Shown: positions 50,920 to 60,931, numbered from the stretch's first letter. The stretch is DNA of 64,000 nucleotides from CALUVN01 sp944323595 (GCA_963931255.1 OZ006972.1:2170001-2234000); one strand, 5' to 3'. A program made the numbers and translations. The notes: generated by a model from the letters alone, not told the origin.

Positions 50920-50999
50920 TTATAAAAACCTCCGGTTACTATACTAACAAGTCCGATAAAAAATAAAATTGACAAAATTTCGCATAAAGTTAATAAAAA

Positions 51000-51698
51000 T
51001 TAACCTTTTTTATTAGTATTCAAATATTTTTCATATAAATCGGGACGTTTTTGCTTAGTCCTCTCTAACCTGCAGTTTTGGCGGAATTCTGCTATTTCCT
51101 TGTGATTACCGTTCAGAAGAACTTCTGGCACTTTCAATCCCATAAACTCTCTTGGCTTTGTATACTGGGGATATTCAAGCAATCCGTCCGCAAAACTATC
51201 ATCATTAGCAGAATCAATTTTGCCGAGCGTCCCCTCAATTTTACGGCTTACAGCATCTATTACACACAAAGCAGGAAGTTCGCCGCCTGTAAGGACAAAA
51301 TCGCCCAATGAAATTTCCCGAGGTTTTATAATATTACGAATTCTTTCGTCAAATCCCTCATAGTGACCGCACAGCATAATTATTTGATTAAAAGAAGCGA
51401 GCTCATTTACCACAGCTTCACACAAAGGTTCTCCCTGCGGAGAAAGCATAATCGTTGCGGAATTTTGCTGTCTGGTAATAGAATTATAAGCATCCACATA
51501 AGGCTGTGCCATTAAAACCATACCGGCACCGCCGCCATAAGGTGTATCATCAACTTTTTTATGTTTATCCAGAGTAAAATCACGCGGATTTATCGTATTA
51601 ACAGTTATTATTTCATTTTCTAATGCACGTTTGAGAATACTGTAATTACAAGCATTTTCTATCATCTCGGGGAATAAAGTCATTACGTCAAAAATCAT
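51000..51698 (-). CDS. trmD: tRNA (guanine-37 N1)-methyltransferase
   Basis: A 232-aa SPOUT methyltransferase forming m1G37. It begins MIFDVMTLFPEMIENACNYSIL. Motifs include DDTPYGGGAGMVL, LCGHYEGFDERI, the SAM-knot block EISLGDFVLTGGELPAL and YPQYTKPREFMGLKVPEVLL. Normal length. The ATG overlaps the rimM stop by 1 nt, the conserved rimM-trmD order. Confidence 0.97.
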   Translation of the reverse strand: MIFDVMTLFPEMIENACNYSILKRALENEIITVNTINPRDFTLDKHKKVDDTPYGGGAGMVLMAQPYVDAYNSITRQQNSATIMLSPQGEPLCEAVVNELASFNQIIMLCGHYEGFDERIRNIIKPREISLGDFVLTGGELPALCVIDAVSRKIEGTLGKIDSANDDSFADGLLEYPQYTKPREFMGLKVPEVLLNGNHKEIAEFRQNCRLERTKQKRPDLYEKYLNTNKKG

Positions 51699-52210
51699 TA
51701 CTCTATCAACCCCTCAATATTATTAACAACTACTTTTTTATCTTTAATGCTTACACCGGTTACAATAGCTTTGACAAACGGAACAAGTGAAATCTTATTT
51801 GATTTGGATTTGACGGAAAGTAAATCTGTTGCACCGTTGTTAGAAACCCCGATTATAAAACCTAGTTTTTTATCATTAATATCATAAACCTCAAGCCCGA
51901 CAAGCTCATCAATGAGAAATTCATCTTCCTCTAAAGCTTCACGAATAACCTCTTCAGGCACAAAAAGCAAACTATTTTTATAAGGCATCAAATCGTTTAT
52001 AGAATTGATACCCTCAAATTTTACAATAGCAAATGTTTTATTAAGCCTGCAGGATTTAATTTTCAAAGACTTATATTCATGGTTAACAAGAACAAAAACC
52101 TCTTTTAACGAGCAGAAAAAATCCTGTTGATTTTTTGAATATCCGACTTTAGCTTCCCCTTGAATACCATGGAAATTTAAAATCTTACCTACAGATATAA
52201 ACTTACTCAT
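51698..52210 (-). CDS. rimM: 16S rRNA processing protein RimM
   Basis: A 170-aa RimM, a 30S maturation factor that binds S19. The N-terminal domain starts FISVGKILNFHGIQGEAKVG. The C-terminal PRC-barrel has DELVGLEVYDINDKKLGFI and LLSVKSKSNKISLVPFVKAIV. It lies between a zinc-ribbon/repeat protein (4-nt overlap) and trmD (1-nt overlap). The usual rpsP-KH partners upstream are missing. Confidence 0.93.
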   Translation of the reverse strand: MSKFISVGKILNFHGIQGEAKVGYSKNQQDFFCSLKEVFVLVNHEYKSLKIKSCRLNKTFAIVKFEGINSINDLMPYKNSLLFVPEEVIREALEEDEFLIDELVGLEVYDINDKKLGFIIGVSNNGATDLLSVKSKSNKISLVPFVKAIVTGVSIKDKKVVVNNIEGLIE

Positions 52211-53283
52211 GATTCCGGAGTTTCTTCTGTTTCAGTCTTTTTAGGTTTTCTGCCGCGCTTTGGTTTTTCTTCCACCGGCTGTTGTTCATCTGAAACATTT
52301 GCAGCAGACTCAGCTTCTTTTGTCATAGTATCCTGAGCTGCTTTCTTAAATTCTGCTGGGGCATCATCTCTATCCTGATTCCAACGCTGCAATCCCATTT
52401 GAGAACGGATTAAACCGATACCAACGTGAACACGCCACTCATCCATTTTCAATTGAGCCGCAATAATTTTATGGCATCCTATAGGAGGCAGCGGAAGCAA
52501 CGGTTCATAAAGATTTTTAATAGCAAAAAGCTGATCCGGTGAAATAGCAAGTTTGCGTTTCGGGAACGGAAGTTTCGGCAGCATCATTTTTTGTCTTACC
52601 AGATTTATACCGAAAAATACTTTTCTTGGTTCCAAACCGATTTTTTCACCGATAACTTCATGACAGTCAGGATTTGGAAGCGGAAGCATTGCTTTATAAA
52701 GCTTTTCAATTTGTTCAAGCTGCTCCTTACTTACTAAAAGCTGTTTAGGACCTCTGTTTTTAGCAGGGCGTTTACCTCCAAATCTGTTATTTTGGGCTTT
52801 GTTAAAACCACCGGGTCTGTTGTTAAAACGGTTACCGCCTTTATTAAACCCGCCCTGAGGTCTGTTATTGTTGTAACCGCCTCTGTTATAACCGCCCTGA
52901 CGGTTAGATTGACCGCCGTATTTATTGTTGCCGTAATTATTTCTGTTATAGCCGCCCTGACGATTGTTATCACGTCTATAACCGTCGTTATTATATTGAC
53001 GCTGAGGTCTGTTATTGTTGTAACCGCCTGCACTGTATGAACCTCTGTTAGAATCACCGCCGCTTGAATAGCTGCTGTAGAATTGAGGTTGTTCCTCAGT
53101 ACTATAACCTCTCAATGGCTGCTGTTCAGTTTCAGCACCGGAAGCATCTGACGGCGCAGAATCTACAGATGATGAAGAAATCATCATTTTTTTATCAGGA
53201 TACAAACAATCCGGACAGATAACTCTTTTGGGGTTTTTTGTTTCAAATTCGCGACCACATTTGGTACATTTGTTTACATACAT
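52207..53283 (-). CDS. zinc-ribbon, Gly/Asn/Arg-rich protein with two copies of an unknown domain
   Basis: A 358-aa protein with four regions. Residues 1-30 form a zinc ribbon (C6, C9, C23, C26 in CTKCGREF and CPDCLYPD). Residues about 70-175 are low-complexity Asn/Gly/Arg/Tyr-rich repeats (GGYNRGGYNNNRPQGG), like disordered RNA-binding tails. Two similar ~55-residue units follow (about 180-238 and 243-300): LLPLPxxxCHxxI, a middle helix, then VxxGIxLIRxxMxL. The C-terminal tail is acidic with a KPKRGRKPKK AT-hook-like stretch. It is the first gene of the rimM-trmD operon. A role in RNA or ribosome handling is inferred. I do not know the repeat family. Confidence 0.75.
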   Translation of the reverse strand: MYVNKCTKCGREFETKNPKRVICPDCLYPDKKMMISSSSVDSAPSDASGAETEQQPLRGYSTEEQPQFYSSYSSGGDSNRGSYSAGGYNNNRPQRQYNNDGYRRDNNRQGGYNRNNYGNNKYGGQSNRQGGYNRGGYNNNRPQGGFNKGGNRFNNRPGGFNKAQNNRFGGKRPAKNRGPKQLLVSKEQLEQIEKLYKAMLPLPNPDCHEVIGEKIGLEPRKVFFGINLVRQKMMLPKLPFPKRKLAISPDQLFAIKNLYEPLLPLPPIGCHKIIAAQLKMDEWRVHVGIGLIRSQMGLQRWNQDRDDAPAEFKKAAQDTMTKEAESAANVSDEQQPVEEKPKRGRKPKKTETEETPES

Positions 53284-53446
53284 ATTAAAAGCCTCTTAAT
53301 TAAAATAAAATCATAACAACAATAAAATTTTTTAAATCTCTAAATTCCCACTATTTAATAAAATCAATTTAATAGTACTATTTATATAATCATGATAACA
53401 TAAAATGAAATACTTTGCAATAGTTTTTACGATATATTAGAAAAAT

Positions 53447-53473
53447 GAGAATGCTTTAGAGATAAGCATTCTC
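53447..53473 (-). terminator. terminator after the response regulator gene
   Basis: A 10-bp perfect stem GAGAATGCTT/AAGCATTCTC with a 7-nt loop, followed by ATTTTTC on the minus strand. It lies in the 222-nt gap between the response regulator and the zinc-ribbon gene. The rest of that gap is AT-rich with no gene seen. Confidence 0.8.
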
Positions 53474-53505
53474 ATAATTTGTGGATAATAAAATACAGGC
53501 AGTGA

Positions 53506-54195
53506 TTAAACCATGCCCTCTTTTACAGCTTTAACAGCCGCCTGTACACGGTCGTTCACACACATTTTTTGCAAGATTGAACAAACATGAGCTTTTGCAG
53601 TGTGCACACTAACAATAAGTTCTTTAGCAATTTCAGTATTACTTTTACCGGTAACAAGATGTTTAAGGACTTCAAATTCTCTGTCCGTCAGCGGAACCCT
53701 GCCTTCGCTCTGTGATTTGCACGGGAGAAAACCAACGTTATCCAATTTAGGAAATGAATTTAGGGCAGCCTGCGCAACAACAGGGTCTATCCAGCAGACA
53801 CCTGATGCTACATCCCTTACAACATCCGCAAGTTTCTGCGGATCAATATCTTTAAGACAATATGCATTAGCACCGGAGCCTAATGCGGCAATAACTTCTT
53901 CATCCCTGTCATGGGAGGTTAAGGCAATAATTTTAATATCAGGAGCAAATTCTTTGACCTTTATAGTCGCTTCAATACCGTTCATGTGAGGAAGTCCCAA
54001 ATCCATGAGGATGACATCCGGATGCAGACGTTCAATTAATTTTAACCCCTCAATTGCATCTTCAGATTCTGCAACAACCTCCATGTCCGGATTGCTGTTT
54101 AATGCACAGCGTAAGCCGACACGGGTTAATTTAAAATCTTCTACAATTGCAATTCTGATTTTTTTCAAATTCTTTTCTTCTGTGCTGTTTGACAT
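53506..54195 (-). CDS. NarL/FixJ-family response regulator (orphan)
   Basis: A 229-aa regulator. The receiver domain (about 12-130) has the phospho-acceptor Asp in VILMDLGLPHMNGIEATIK, the conserved Thr/Ser in IIALTSHDRDEEV and Lys in AYCLKDIDPQ. The LuxR-type HTH (about 165-229) reads LTDREFEVLKHLVTGKSNTEIAKEL and VKAHVCSILQKM-like recognition helices. No histidine kinase lies next to it. It has its own terminator. Target genes cannot be read from the sequence. Confidence 0.93.
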   Translation of the reverse strand: MSNSTEEKNLKKIRIAIVEDFKLTRVGLRCALNSNPDMEVVAESEDAIEGLKLIERLHPDVILMDLGLPHMNGIEATIKVKEFAPDIKIIALTSHDRDEEVIAALGSGANAYCLKDIDPQKLADVVRDVASGVCWIDPVVAQAALNSFPKLDNVGFLPCKSQSEGRVPLTDREFEVLKHLVTGKSNTEIAKELIVSVHTAKAHVCSILQKMCVNDRVQAAVKAVKEGMV

Positions 54196-54362
54196 ATAAA
54201 ACCCTCTATCATTTTTGTGTACTAAATAAAAATAGAATAGCCGCGTTGAATAATCTATTACCAGAATGGGGAATATTGTAAAATTTATTTGTCCAACTGC
54301 TATTGTAAAATTACACTTATGCTATAATTTTATTGAGTTAGAAGATTATACGGGAGTGTGTC

Positions 54363-56654
54363 ATGCTAGAATTTTTATTTGGTAAAAAAAATAAACCGGA
54401 CAATAAGTATATCAGACTGAATGAAATTTATTCGGCGCTACGAAATACTTATAATCCTGATACAATCCCGCAGGACAGAAAAGAACTGATTGAAAAACAA
54501 CTAAAAAAATACGGCTATCTACCTATGCCGCATATAAAAGCGCTGGAAGAACTTTCAGATGCTGAAGTTCTTTACGGTCTGGAATTTAAATGGGAAAATG
54601 CAGGAATATTTAAAGATGGGAAATTCTGTTTTGAAAATAATCAGATAAGTGCACTGGCACGTGATAACGTAAAAAATTCCGACTGGATAAAACGCGAGGG
54701 GCACAATGTTAAACTGATTAACCTTGCAGGACTAGGCAACGGCAATAAAACAAAAACACCCGGCAAATTTATGTCATGGCTAAGACAGCTTCTAATTCTT
54801 CCGACAGGTTCAAAGAAAAATAACATCCAAAATACAACCATTTATCTGATACCGTTTCACCCTAGAGAATTTGGCTGTGCATATCTTCCCAAAAGCAGCG
54901 AAGTCAGTGATGCACTGCTTGACAAAAATCTTCAAGAACTTACCGGTATGGATGTAAAAGAACAGGTGCAAACTTTTATCTTGCTTGCACAACTGGCAGG
55001 ACATCCTGTTATTTATGATATACTTCCGCAAACAGGCAGATTTTCAAAAGCAGTACTTGCAAACCCGTCTATTGCACGCTGGTTTGATATTGAAGAACTT
55101 ATTAACGGGCTTAAGAAAAAAATTGATGAAGCCGGCGAAAAATTATCAGAAGAATTTGACAGCGATGACGTTGAAGTTGTAAAGGATATATGCAAACAGG
55201 CTCTCAAAGGAGGTGCTGGTAATCTTACCGAACATTTCCAAAACATCTATGACAGACTTGAAGAAATTCTTATTGACGGTAAAAAAGAACTTTCTGACAA
55301 TATGCTGAAAAAAAATCCTCAAGCACAGATTCATAAACGCGTAAAAGAAATTGTTGCCGCTATACAAAATGTTAAACCCAACAAATTGCTCGAAGAAAAA
55401 GATATAACCAAGCAACTTGATATAATACAAGAATTAATAAAACAAGGATTATGGCCGGCACCGGGCGGCGCATGGTGTTCTGCGGGGGTACCTGTCTTTG
55501 ATCAAATGAGTGAATGCGGCGGATACCCGACATTCAAACATTTTAATTTTAAAGGAGAGGACGTAACGAATTTTGCAAACCTTGACTGTCAGACACCATA
55601 CTACTTTGCATACCTTGAAGACGGAACTTTCAACAAACCTGTAATTGATTACTTTATTAATTATATGAAACAGCTTCAAAAAGATTACAATTTTGACGGA
55701 TTCAGAGTTGACCACATAGACCACATTGTTGATGAAGTATCGGAAAAAGACGGCAGACCGATAAGTTACAGAGCCCCGAGATATGTACTCGGAAAACTTA
55801 ACTCTGCAATGAAAGAAGAAATTCCTTACTTTGCAACACTTGCAGAATACATGCTCTGGGACGGATATTTAAAAGAATACCATCAGGATATGAATTTCGA
55901 TATTCTCTGGGGCAATGACATTGTTTCACAATCAGACAAAACTCCTGAAAAAATTATGGAAGACAACCAGAATCTTACAAATTATAATGTAGGGATTGAA
56001 AACAAAAAATATCTTTCAATCCTCAAAACTTACAATAATCAGGACGGCGAATTCAGATGCATAGACCAGTACCCCGGACAACTTGGGGAAAAGGGTGCTC
56101 TATACAAATGGTTTAAATATAAGTTTATTCCGGGCGGCAAATTTGCACAGCGCTCAATGCTTTACGTAGATGGGGATGAAAGCTATACCCAACGCGGCAT
56201 TGAACACGTCATAGGAGAAGAAGTTTCTATGGAAAGAGACCAAAACTACAAATTTTTCTCCAAATTTGACGCAATCGATAGATTCGTAAAAGACAATGAA
56301 ATCATAACAGACGGTGAAGCCCAGATTTTAACACAGGATGAAGACGGATTTGCAGTCTGGATGATTACTAAAGAACCTCTTAAACAGGCTTTCCTTGTAG
56401 TTTCAAACTATAACTATCCGGTAGAACGAAAAGACGTCAAAGACGAAAACGGAGATTCTCACAGAGATTGGGTCGAAGGGGATTCTATTTACAACAAATC
56501 ATTCCACCTGCCTGGCGACTACTCTGTTGAGGCGGAACTTGAATTCAACGGTCAGGATTATGAAGAAAAGCCGTATACTCTTGATAACGGAGATTTTGAA
56601 TTTGAGGAGCTTAAACCGTCAGAGTTCAAAGTATTCTTATTAAGAAAACAATAA
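54363..56654 (+). CDS. GH13-like alpha-glucan-active protein (cytoplasmic)
   Basis: A 763-aa protein without a signal peptide. The C-terminal half carries GH13 features: the nucleophile region FDGFRVDHIDHIVDE (D450) and the acid/base region FATLAEYMLWDGY (E495). A C-terminal beta domain ends FELKPSEFKVFLLR-like. The first ~370 residues are unusual for GH13 and include a helical, charged stretch (about 250-370). It may act on glycogen or malto-oligosaccharides, but a GH13 clan member of other specificity is possible. TATAAT lies near 54319, and GGGAG precedes the ATG. Confidence 0.65.
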   Translation: MLEFLFGKKNKPDNKYIRLNEIYSALRNTYNPDTIPQDRKELIEKQLKKYGYLPMPHIKALEELSDAEVLYGLEFKWENAGIFKDGKFCFENNQISALARDNVKNSDWIKREGHNVKLINLAGLGNGNKTKTPGKFMSWLRQLLILPTGSKKNNIQNTTIYLIPFHPREFGCAYLPKSSEVSDALLDKNLQELTGMDVKEQVQTFILLAQLAGHPVIYDILPQTGRFSKAVLANPSIARWFDIEELINGLKKKIDEAGEKLSEEFDSDDVEVVKDICKQALKGGAGNLTEHFQNIYDRLEEILIDGKKELSDNMLKKNPQAQIHKRVKEIVAAIQNVKPNKLLEEKDITKQLDIIQELIKQGLWPAPGGAWCSAGVPVFDQMSECGGYPTFKHFNFKGEDVTNFANLDCQTPYYFAYLEDGTFNKPVIDYFINYMKQLQKDYNFDGFRVDHIDHIVDEVSEKDGRPISYRAPRYVLGKLNSAMKEEIPYFATLAEYMLWDGYLKEYHQDMNFDILWGNDIVSQSDKTPEKIMEDNQNLTNYNVGIENKKYLSILKTYNNQDGEFRCIDQYPGQLGEKGALYKWFKYKFIPGGKFAQRSMLYVDGDESYTQRGIEHVIGEEVSMERDQNYKFFSKFDAIDRFVKDNEIITDGEAQILTQDEDGFAVWMITKEPLKQAFLVVSNYNYPVERKDVKDENGDSHRDWVEGDSIYNKSFHLPGDYSVEAELEFNGQDYEEKPYTLDNGDFEFEELKPSEFKVFLLRKQ

Positions 56655-56693
56655 AATCTTGCCCGCCTGCAGATTTTAGGATATTCTAAAAGT

Positions 56694-58352
56694 ATGATAA
56701 AACAGTTAAAACTAAAAGATTATATATTAATTGATGAATTAACTGCAAATTTTGATGCAGGTCTGAATGTAATAACCGGCGAAACCGGTTCCGGAAAAAG
56801 TATTCTGATTAGCGCAATAGATTTGGCTTTTGCGCCCCGCGTGTCAAAAGACGTCATAAAAACAGGCTCTGAAAAAGCAATAATTGAACTTGTCATTGAT
56901 AACCGGAAACACAATCTTTCACAACTGTTTGAAGAAAACGGAATTGACGATTGCGGAAACGAAATTGTTTTAACAAAAGAAATTACACAAAACGCAGTCA
57001 GAACAAGAATTAACGGCACTCTTGTTAATCAGGACTTTATAAAAACACTGCGTTCACTTTTTCTTGATATTCATTCACAACATCAGACTTATTCATTTCT
57101 TCAGCCCAAATATCACATAGTTCTTTTAGACGAATACGCAAAAGAGCTTTACGGTAAAGAACTGAATGAATACAGGATGAAATATGCCGGGTATAAAAAA
57201 CTTCTGGAGCAGCTTGAAAATGCAAAAAATTCTGCAAATATGACAGAGTCGCAGCTGGAATTTCTCCAATTTCAGGTAAATGAAATTGATGCCGCGCAAA
57301 TTCAAGGGGAAGATGAGGATGAAAAACTCAATGCAGAGCTTGAAGTGCTTGAAAACGCAGAAAAACTAAAAGAACTTACAGGTTCTTCATACTGGGCACT
57401 GAACAGCGACGAATGTTCAATAATTGAAGCCTTAACTAAAATTAAACAAAATATTTCAAAAGCAGTTTCTTTTGATCAAAGCCTTGAACCGGTAGAACAG
57501 AATCTGCTTGATGCAATGGAAAATCTGAAAGAAATCAGCTCGGAACTAAGAGATTACAGCCAAAATCTTGATAATGATACAGAGCGGCTGAATGAAATTC
57601 AGGAAAGATTATTTTTACTGGATAAACTTAAACGCAAATACGGCGGCACTCTGGCTGATGTACTCTCTACATTTGAAAAATTATCAGAAGAGCTGTCCTC
57701 CATAGAATTTTCGACTCAAAATATTGAAGAACTTGAACAAAAAATTACCGCTGCAAGAGCCGAACTTGAAAAAATCGCGTCAGATATTAGTGAAAAACGG
57801 AAAGATTATGCAAAAGTGCTTTCTGTATACATTCAGGAAAAATTAGAAAAACTTGAACTGCCCAAATCCAGATTTGAAATATCTGTTAAACAAAAAGAAC
57901 TTTCATCTGACGGCTGCGATGATGTGGAATTTTTAATCTCAACAAATGTATCAGAAGACTTAAAACCGCTGGCAAAAGTGGCATCCGGCGGTGAAATTTC
58001 ACGTGTAATGCTTGCTATCAAATCCATCTTTGCTCAAACCGATGACATTGATACGGTTATATTTGATGAAATTGATACAGGGATTTCAGGTAGAGCATCC
58101 CAGAGTGTTGCAGACGAAATTGTTGAACTTTCAAAATACCATCAAATTATATTAATTACGCATCAAGCTATAATTGCATCAAAAGCGGACAAACACTTCT
58201 ATGTCAAAAAATCACAAACTGATGAAACAAAAGTGGAAGTTTATGTACTCAAGGATGATAACAGAATTAAAGCACTTGCGGAACTGGCAGGCGGCGATAT
58301 CAATGATACATCAATGGAATTTGCGCGTTCTCTCATAGCAGGACAAACGTAA
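56694..58352 (+). CDS. recN: DNA repair protein RecN
   Basis: A 552-aa SMC-like ATPase for double-strand break repair. Walker A is ITGETGSGKSILISAI near residue 26, followed by the FIDIHSQH-type motif LFLDIHSQHQTYSFL. A long coiled-coil region (about 160-370) is interrupted near the middle. The C-terminal ATPase half has VASGGEISRVMLAIKSIF and VIFDEIDTGISGRAS. Length is normal. It stands alone, 39 nt after the GH13-like gene. Confidence 0.95.
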   Translation: MIKQLKLKDYILIDELTANFDAGLNVITGETGSGKSILISAIDLAFAPRVSKDVIKTGSEKAIIELVIDNRKHNLSQLFEENGIDDCGNEIVLTKEITQNAVRTRINGTLVNQDFIKTLRSLFLDIHSQHQTYSFLQPKYHIVLLDEYAKELYGKELNEYRMKYAGYKKLLEQLENAKNSANMTESQLEFLQFQVNEIDAAQIQGEDEDEKLNAELEVLENAEKLKELTGSSYWALNSDECSIIEALTKIKQNISKAVSFDQSLEPVEQNLLDAMENLKEISSELRDYSQNLDNDTERLNEIQERLFLLDKLKRKYGGTLADVLSTFEKLSEELSSIEFSTQNIEELEQKITAARAELEKIASDISEKRKDYAKVLSVYIQEKLEKLELPKSRFEISVKQKELSSDGCDDVEFLISTNVSEDLKPLAKVASGGEISRVMLAIKSIFAQTDDIDTVIFDEIDTGISGRASQSVADEIVELSKYHQIILITHQAIIASKADKHFYVKKSQTDETKVEVYVLKDDNRIKALAELAGGDINDTSMEFARSLIAGQT

Positions 58353-58525
58353 TGTTTGGCAAACATAAGGTTTGCATCATAATTATTCTCACAAATTAAA
58401 AATTGCCTTTAGAAAATAGTCAAAGAATTTTCAAAATCTTTTAGCAGTCACCCACTCTTGTAAAAGACTATTCGCGGAGTTCAGAATGTTCCCCAAAGAA
58501 AGAATACCGGTACAGAACAAAAATA

Positions 58526-58552
58526 AAGGTATGCAAATATTTTACATACCTT
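58526..58552. terminator. bidirectional terminator between recN and sigA
   Basis: An 8-bp stem AAGGTATG/CATACCTT with an 11-nt A/T-rich loop. It is followed by GTTTTT on the plus strand and TATTTTTG on the minus strand. The remaining ~170 nt after recN hold no gene that I can see. Confidence 0.75.
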
Positions 58553-58567
58553 GTTTTTCGGGTTTAA

Positions 58568-59572
58568 TTAATCCTCAATAAAATCTTTAAAATGTAAGAA
58601 CTCTTCTTTCTCGCGTAATTTTTTTAATGCAATATCCTCAAGCTGTCTTATACGCTCTTTGGAATATCCCATAAGCTGCCCCAATTGTTCAAGAGTTTTG
58701 GGCTGCTCTCCGTTAATACCAAAACGCTTGGAAATGATTTGCTTTTCCCGTTCATTAAGTGTATCCAACAGTTTTTGTATACTGCTTTTCATTACCTTAT
58801 TTTTTGTTTGGGCTTCAGGAGTAAAATGATTTTTATCCTGAATATAATCTCCTATATTCAAATCTTCCGTAACAGGCGTTTCAAGACTTATTGGTTCTTT
58901 AATAATTGATTTTTTTATCGCTGCAATTTTCTTTACCGGAAGCCCCATTACCCGTGCAACTTCTTCATCTGATGGTTCTCTCCCCAGTTCAAACGAAAGA
59001 GTTGTTAAAGCCCTTTTATATTTTCTTATTTTATCTGCCATGTGGACAGGAATCCGTATTGTTCTGGAATTGTTTGATATCGCACGTATAATTGTCTGTT
59101 TTATCCACCACGTAGCGTATGTGGAAAATTTAAAGTTCTTTGAATAATCAAATTTTTCAGCCGCCTTAATCAAACCTAAAGAGCCCTCCTGTACCAAATC
59201 CATAAACAATACCCCCTGACCTATATACTTTTTTGCAATGCTTACAACCAATCGCAAATTGGCCTGAATAAGTTTCCGTTTGGCAATTTCGGCAGTATGT
59301 TTTTCCCCTTCTTTAATATCTCTGCCAAGAGCTTTTTCTTCTTTCCCTGACAAAAGCCTGATTTTTCCAATATCTTTAAGATACATTTGCAGAATATCAT
59401 CGTCATTAGCAATAGAATTGAAAAATTTCGGAGGCTGCTCCGTGTCAAAATCATTTTCTTCATCTCTGTTATACTCTTCATCAGCATCATTATTAGCTGC
59501 TGAAACATGGTTAAAATCTTTATAAAGCGTATTATCAAGAATTTCTTCCTCATATTTTACACACTCTGACAT
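58568..59572 (-). CDS. primary-type RNA polymerase sigma factor (SigA/RpoD family)
   Basis: A 334-aa sigma-70. A short acidic N-terminus replaces region 1.1. Region 1.2 is LQMYLKDIGKIRLLSGKEE. Regions 2.1-2.4 include LIQANLRLVVSIAKKYIGQG, DLVQEGSLGLIKAAEKFDY and FSTYATWWIKQTIIRAI. Region 3 starts IPVHMADKIRKYKRA, and region 4.2 ends KERIRQLEDIALKKLR. It could be the housekeeping factor or a cyanobacterial group 2 paralogue; the 334-aa length and lack of region 1.1 slightly favour group 2. Confidence 0.9.
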   Translation of the reverse strand: MSECVKYEEEILDNTLYKDFNHVSAANNDADEEYNRDEENDFDTEQPPKFFNSIANDDDILQMYLKDIGKIRLLSGKEEKALGRDIKEGEKHTAEIAKRKLIQANLRLVVSIAKKYIGQGVLFMDLVQEGSLGLIKAAEKFDYSKNFKFSTYATWWIKQTIIRAISNNSRTIRIPVHMADKIRKYKRALTTLSFELGREPSDEEVARVMGLPVKKIAAIKKSIIKEPISLETPVTEDLNIGDYIQDKNHFTPEAQTKNKVMKSSIQKLLDTLNEREKQIISKRFGINGEQPKTLEQLGQLMGYSKERIRQLEDIALKKLREKEEFLHFKDFIED

Positions 59573-59680
59573 AACTTCCCTCTCATCTTAAAAAGTAATC
59601 CTAGCCCTGAGGCTGATTCTGCTACCCTTTTAGTATGTAGACGAAAGTAGAGTATTTTTGTTTCACAGGAGAAAAAATTT

Positions 59681-60931
59681 CTACTTTTGACCTAATATAT
59701 TCCTGATTTCATTTATTGAAAAATCTAATGCACCGCGGCTGGTTTCAAATATTTTTTTACAATCAGAACAGCAAAGTGTATAGTATTCATCATCCGAAAG
59801 AAGTTTTCGCATCTGCTCTTCAAGTTCATCAACATTATTCGCAACAGAACCGGCATTTGTAAGGAGAATGTATTTATAAATATCTTTAAAATTAAATTTG
59901 ACAGGCCCTGTTATAACAGGTTTGTTAAAAATAAGCGCTTCCAGAGGATTGTGTCCTCCCGTATTATTAAAACTGCCTCCGATAAAAGCGAAATGACAAA
60001 TTGTATAAATTTTACCCAATTCACCCATTGTATCAAGAATAATAATATCATTATCAATAAAATTGTCATTTTGCGAACGTAATCCGAATGAAAAACCAAA
60101 ATCATTAACAACCTTTTCGACATCTTTAATTCTGTCATTGTGACGCGGTGCAATAAGTAATTTTATATCGGGGAATTCTTTTTTTAACTTTTTAAATACT
60201 GTAAGAATAATTTCTTCTTCACCGGAATGAGTACTGCCGGCAATTATAATTCTGTTGTTATTATTTTTTATATTGATATCAAAATGCTTTGGCTCAATAT
60301 CAAATTTCAAATTTCCCATAACTTTTGTAGTCTGCGGATTTGCCCCGAGTGCAATTAATTTATCCATATCAGCCTTACTCTGCGTCAGATTTTCAGTATA
60401 TTTTTCAAGAATAGGTTTTATGAAAAATTTCAAAAGTTTGTAGCTTCTGAATGTGCTGTCAGAAATTCTGGCATTAACAGAACAAACAGGAATATGTCTT
60501 TTGTAAGCCTCATTTGTAAATACCGGCCACAATTCCGTCTCTGCTATCACAATAAGAGACGGATTGATTTTATCAAAGAATTTCTTAACACAAAACGGAA
60601 TATCAAAAGGATAATAAGTAATAAATTTACATACATCACCCAATTTTTTATATGCAATTTCCTGCCCTGTACGTGTACCCGTGGTAAGTACAATATCGTA
60701 ATCAGGAAATTCTTTTGAGGCACGTCTTACTAAATTCTCTACAGCATTAACTTCCCCTACTGATATAGCATGGAAATGTATAACCCTTGAAGATAGATGT
60801 GGTTTAGTAAAGAAACCGAGTTTTTCTTTAAATGCATAGCCTAATTTAGAATTAAAACGGCTTACAACATACCAGAACGGTAGAATAATAAAGAAAAAAA
60901 CAGTGACTATTATACAATAAATTGTAAACAT
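59681..60931 (-). CDS. waaA: 3-deoxy-D-manno-octulosonic acid (Kdo) transferase
   Basis: A 416-aa GT30 enzyme that moves Kdo from CMP-Kdo to lipid IVA. An N-terminal membrane anchor (IYCIIVTVFFFIILPFWYVV) precedes the first Rossmann domain with HFHAISVGEVNAVENLV. The second has IIAGSTHSGEEEIILTVFKK, LIAPRHNDRIKDVEKVV and FIGGSFNNTGGHNPLEAL. It pairs functionally with kdsB at the other end of the window. The ATG at 60931 has AGGTATAG nearby. Confidence 0.94.
   Translation of the reverse strand: MFTIYCIIVTVFFFIILPFWYVVSRFNSKLGYAFKEKLGFFTKPHLSSRVIHFHAISVGEVNAVENLVRRASKEFPDYDIVLTTGTRTGQEIAYKKLGDVCKFITYYPFDIPFCVKKFFDKINPSLIVIAETELWPVFTNEAYKRHIPVCSVNARISDSTFRSYKLLKFFIKPILEKYTENLTQSKADMDKLIALGANPQTTKVMGNLKFDIEPKHFDINIKNNNNRIIIAGSTHSGEEEIILTVFKKLKKEFPDIKLLIAPRHNDRIKDVEKVVNDFGFSFGLRSQNDNFIDNDIIILDTMGELGKIYTICHFAFIGGSFNNTGGHNPLEALIFNKPVITGPVKFNFKDIYKYILLTNAGSVANNVDELEEQMRKLLSDDEYYTLCCSDCKKIFETSRGALDFSINEIRNILGQK

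Noticed and set aside
52734..53057. Val/Thr/Ile-rich repetitive frames on both strands of the zinc-ribbon gene
   Set aside because: Shadows of the NGR-rich repeats in other frames; no independent signals.
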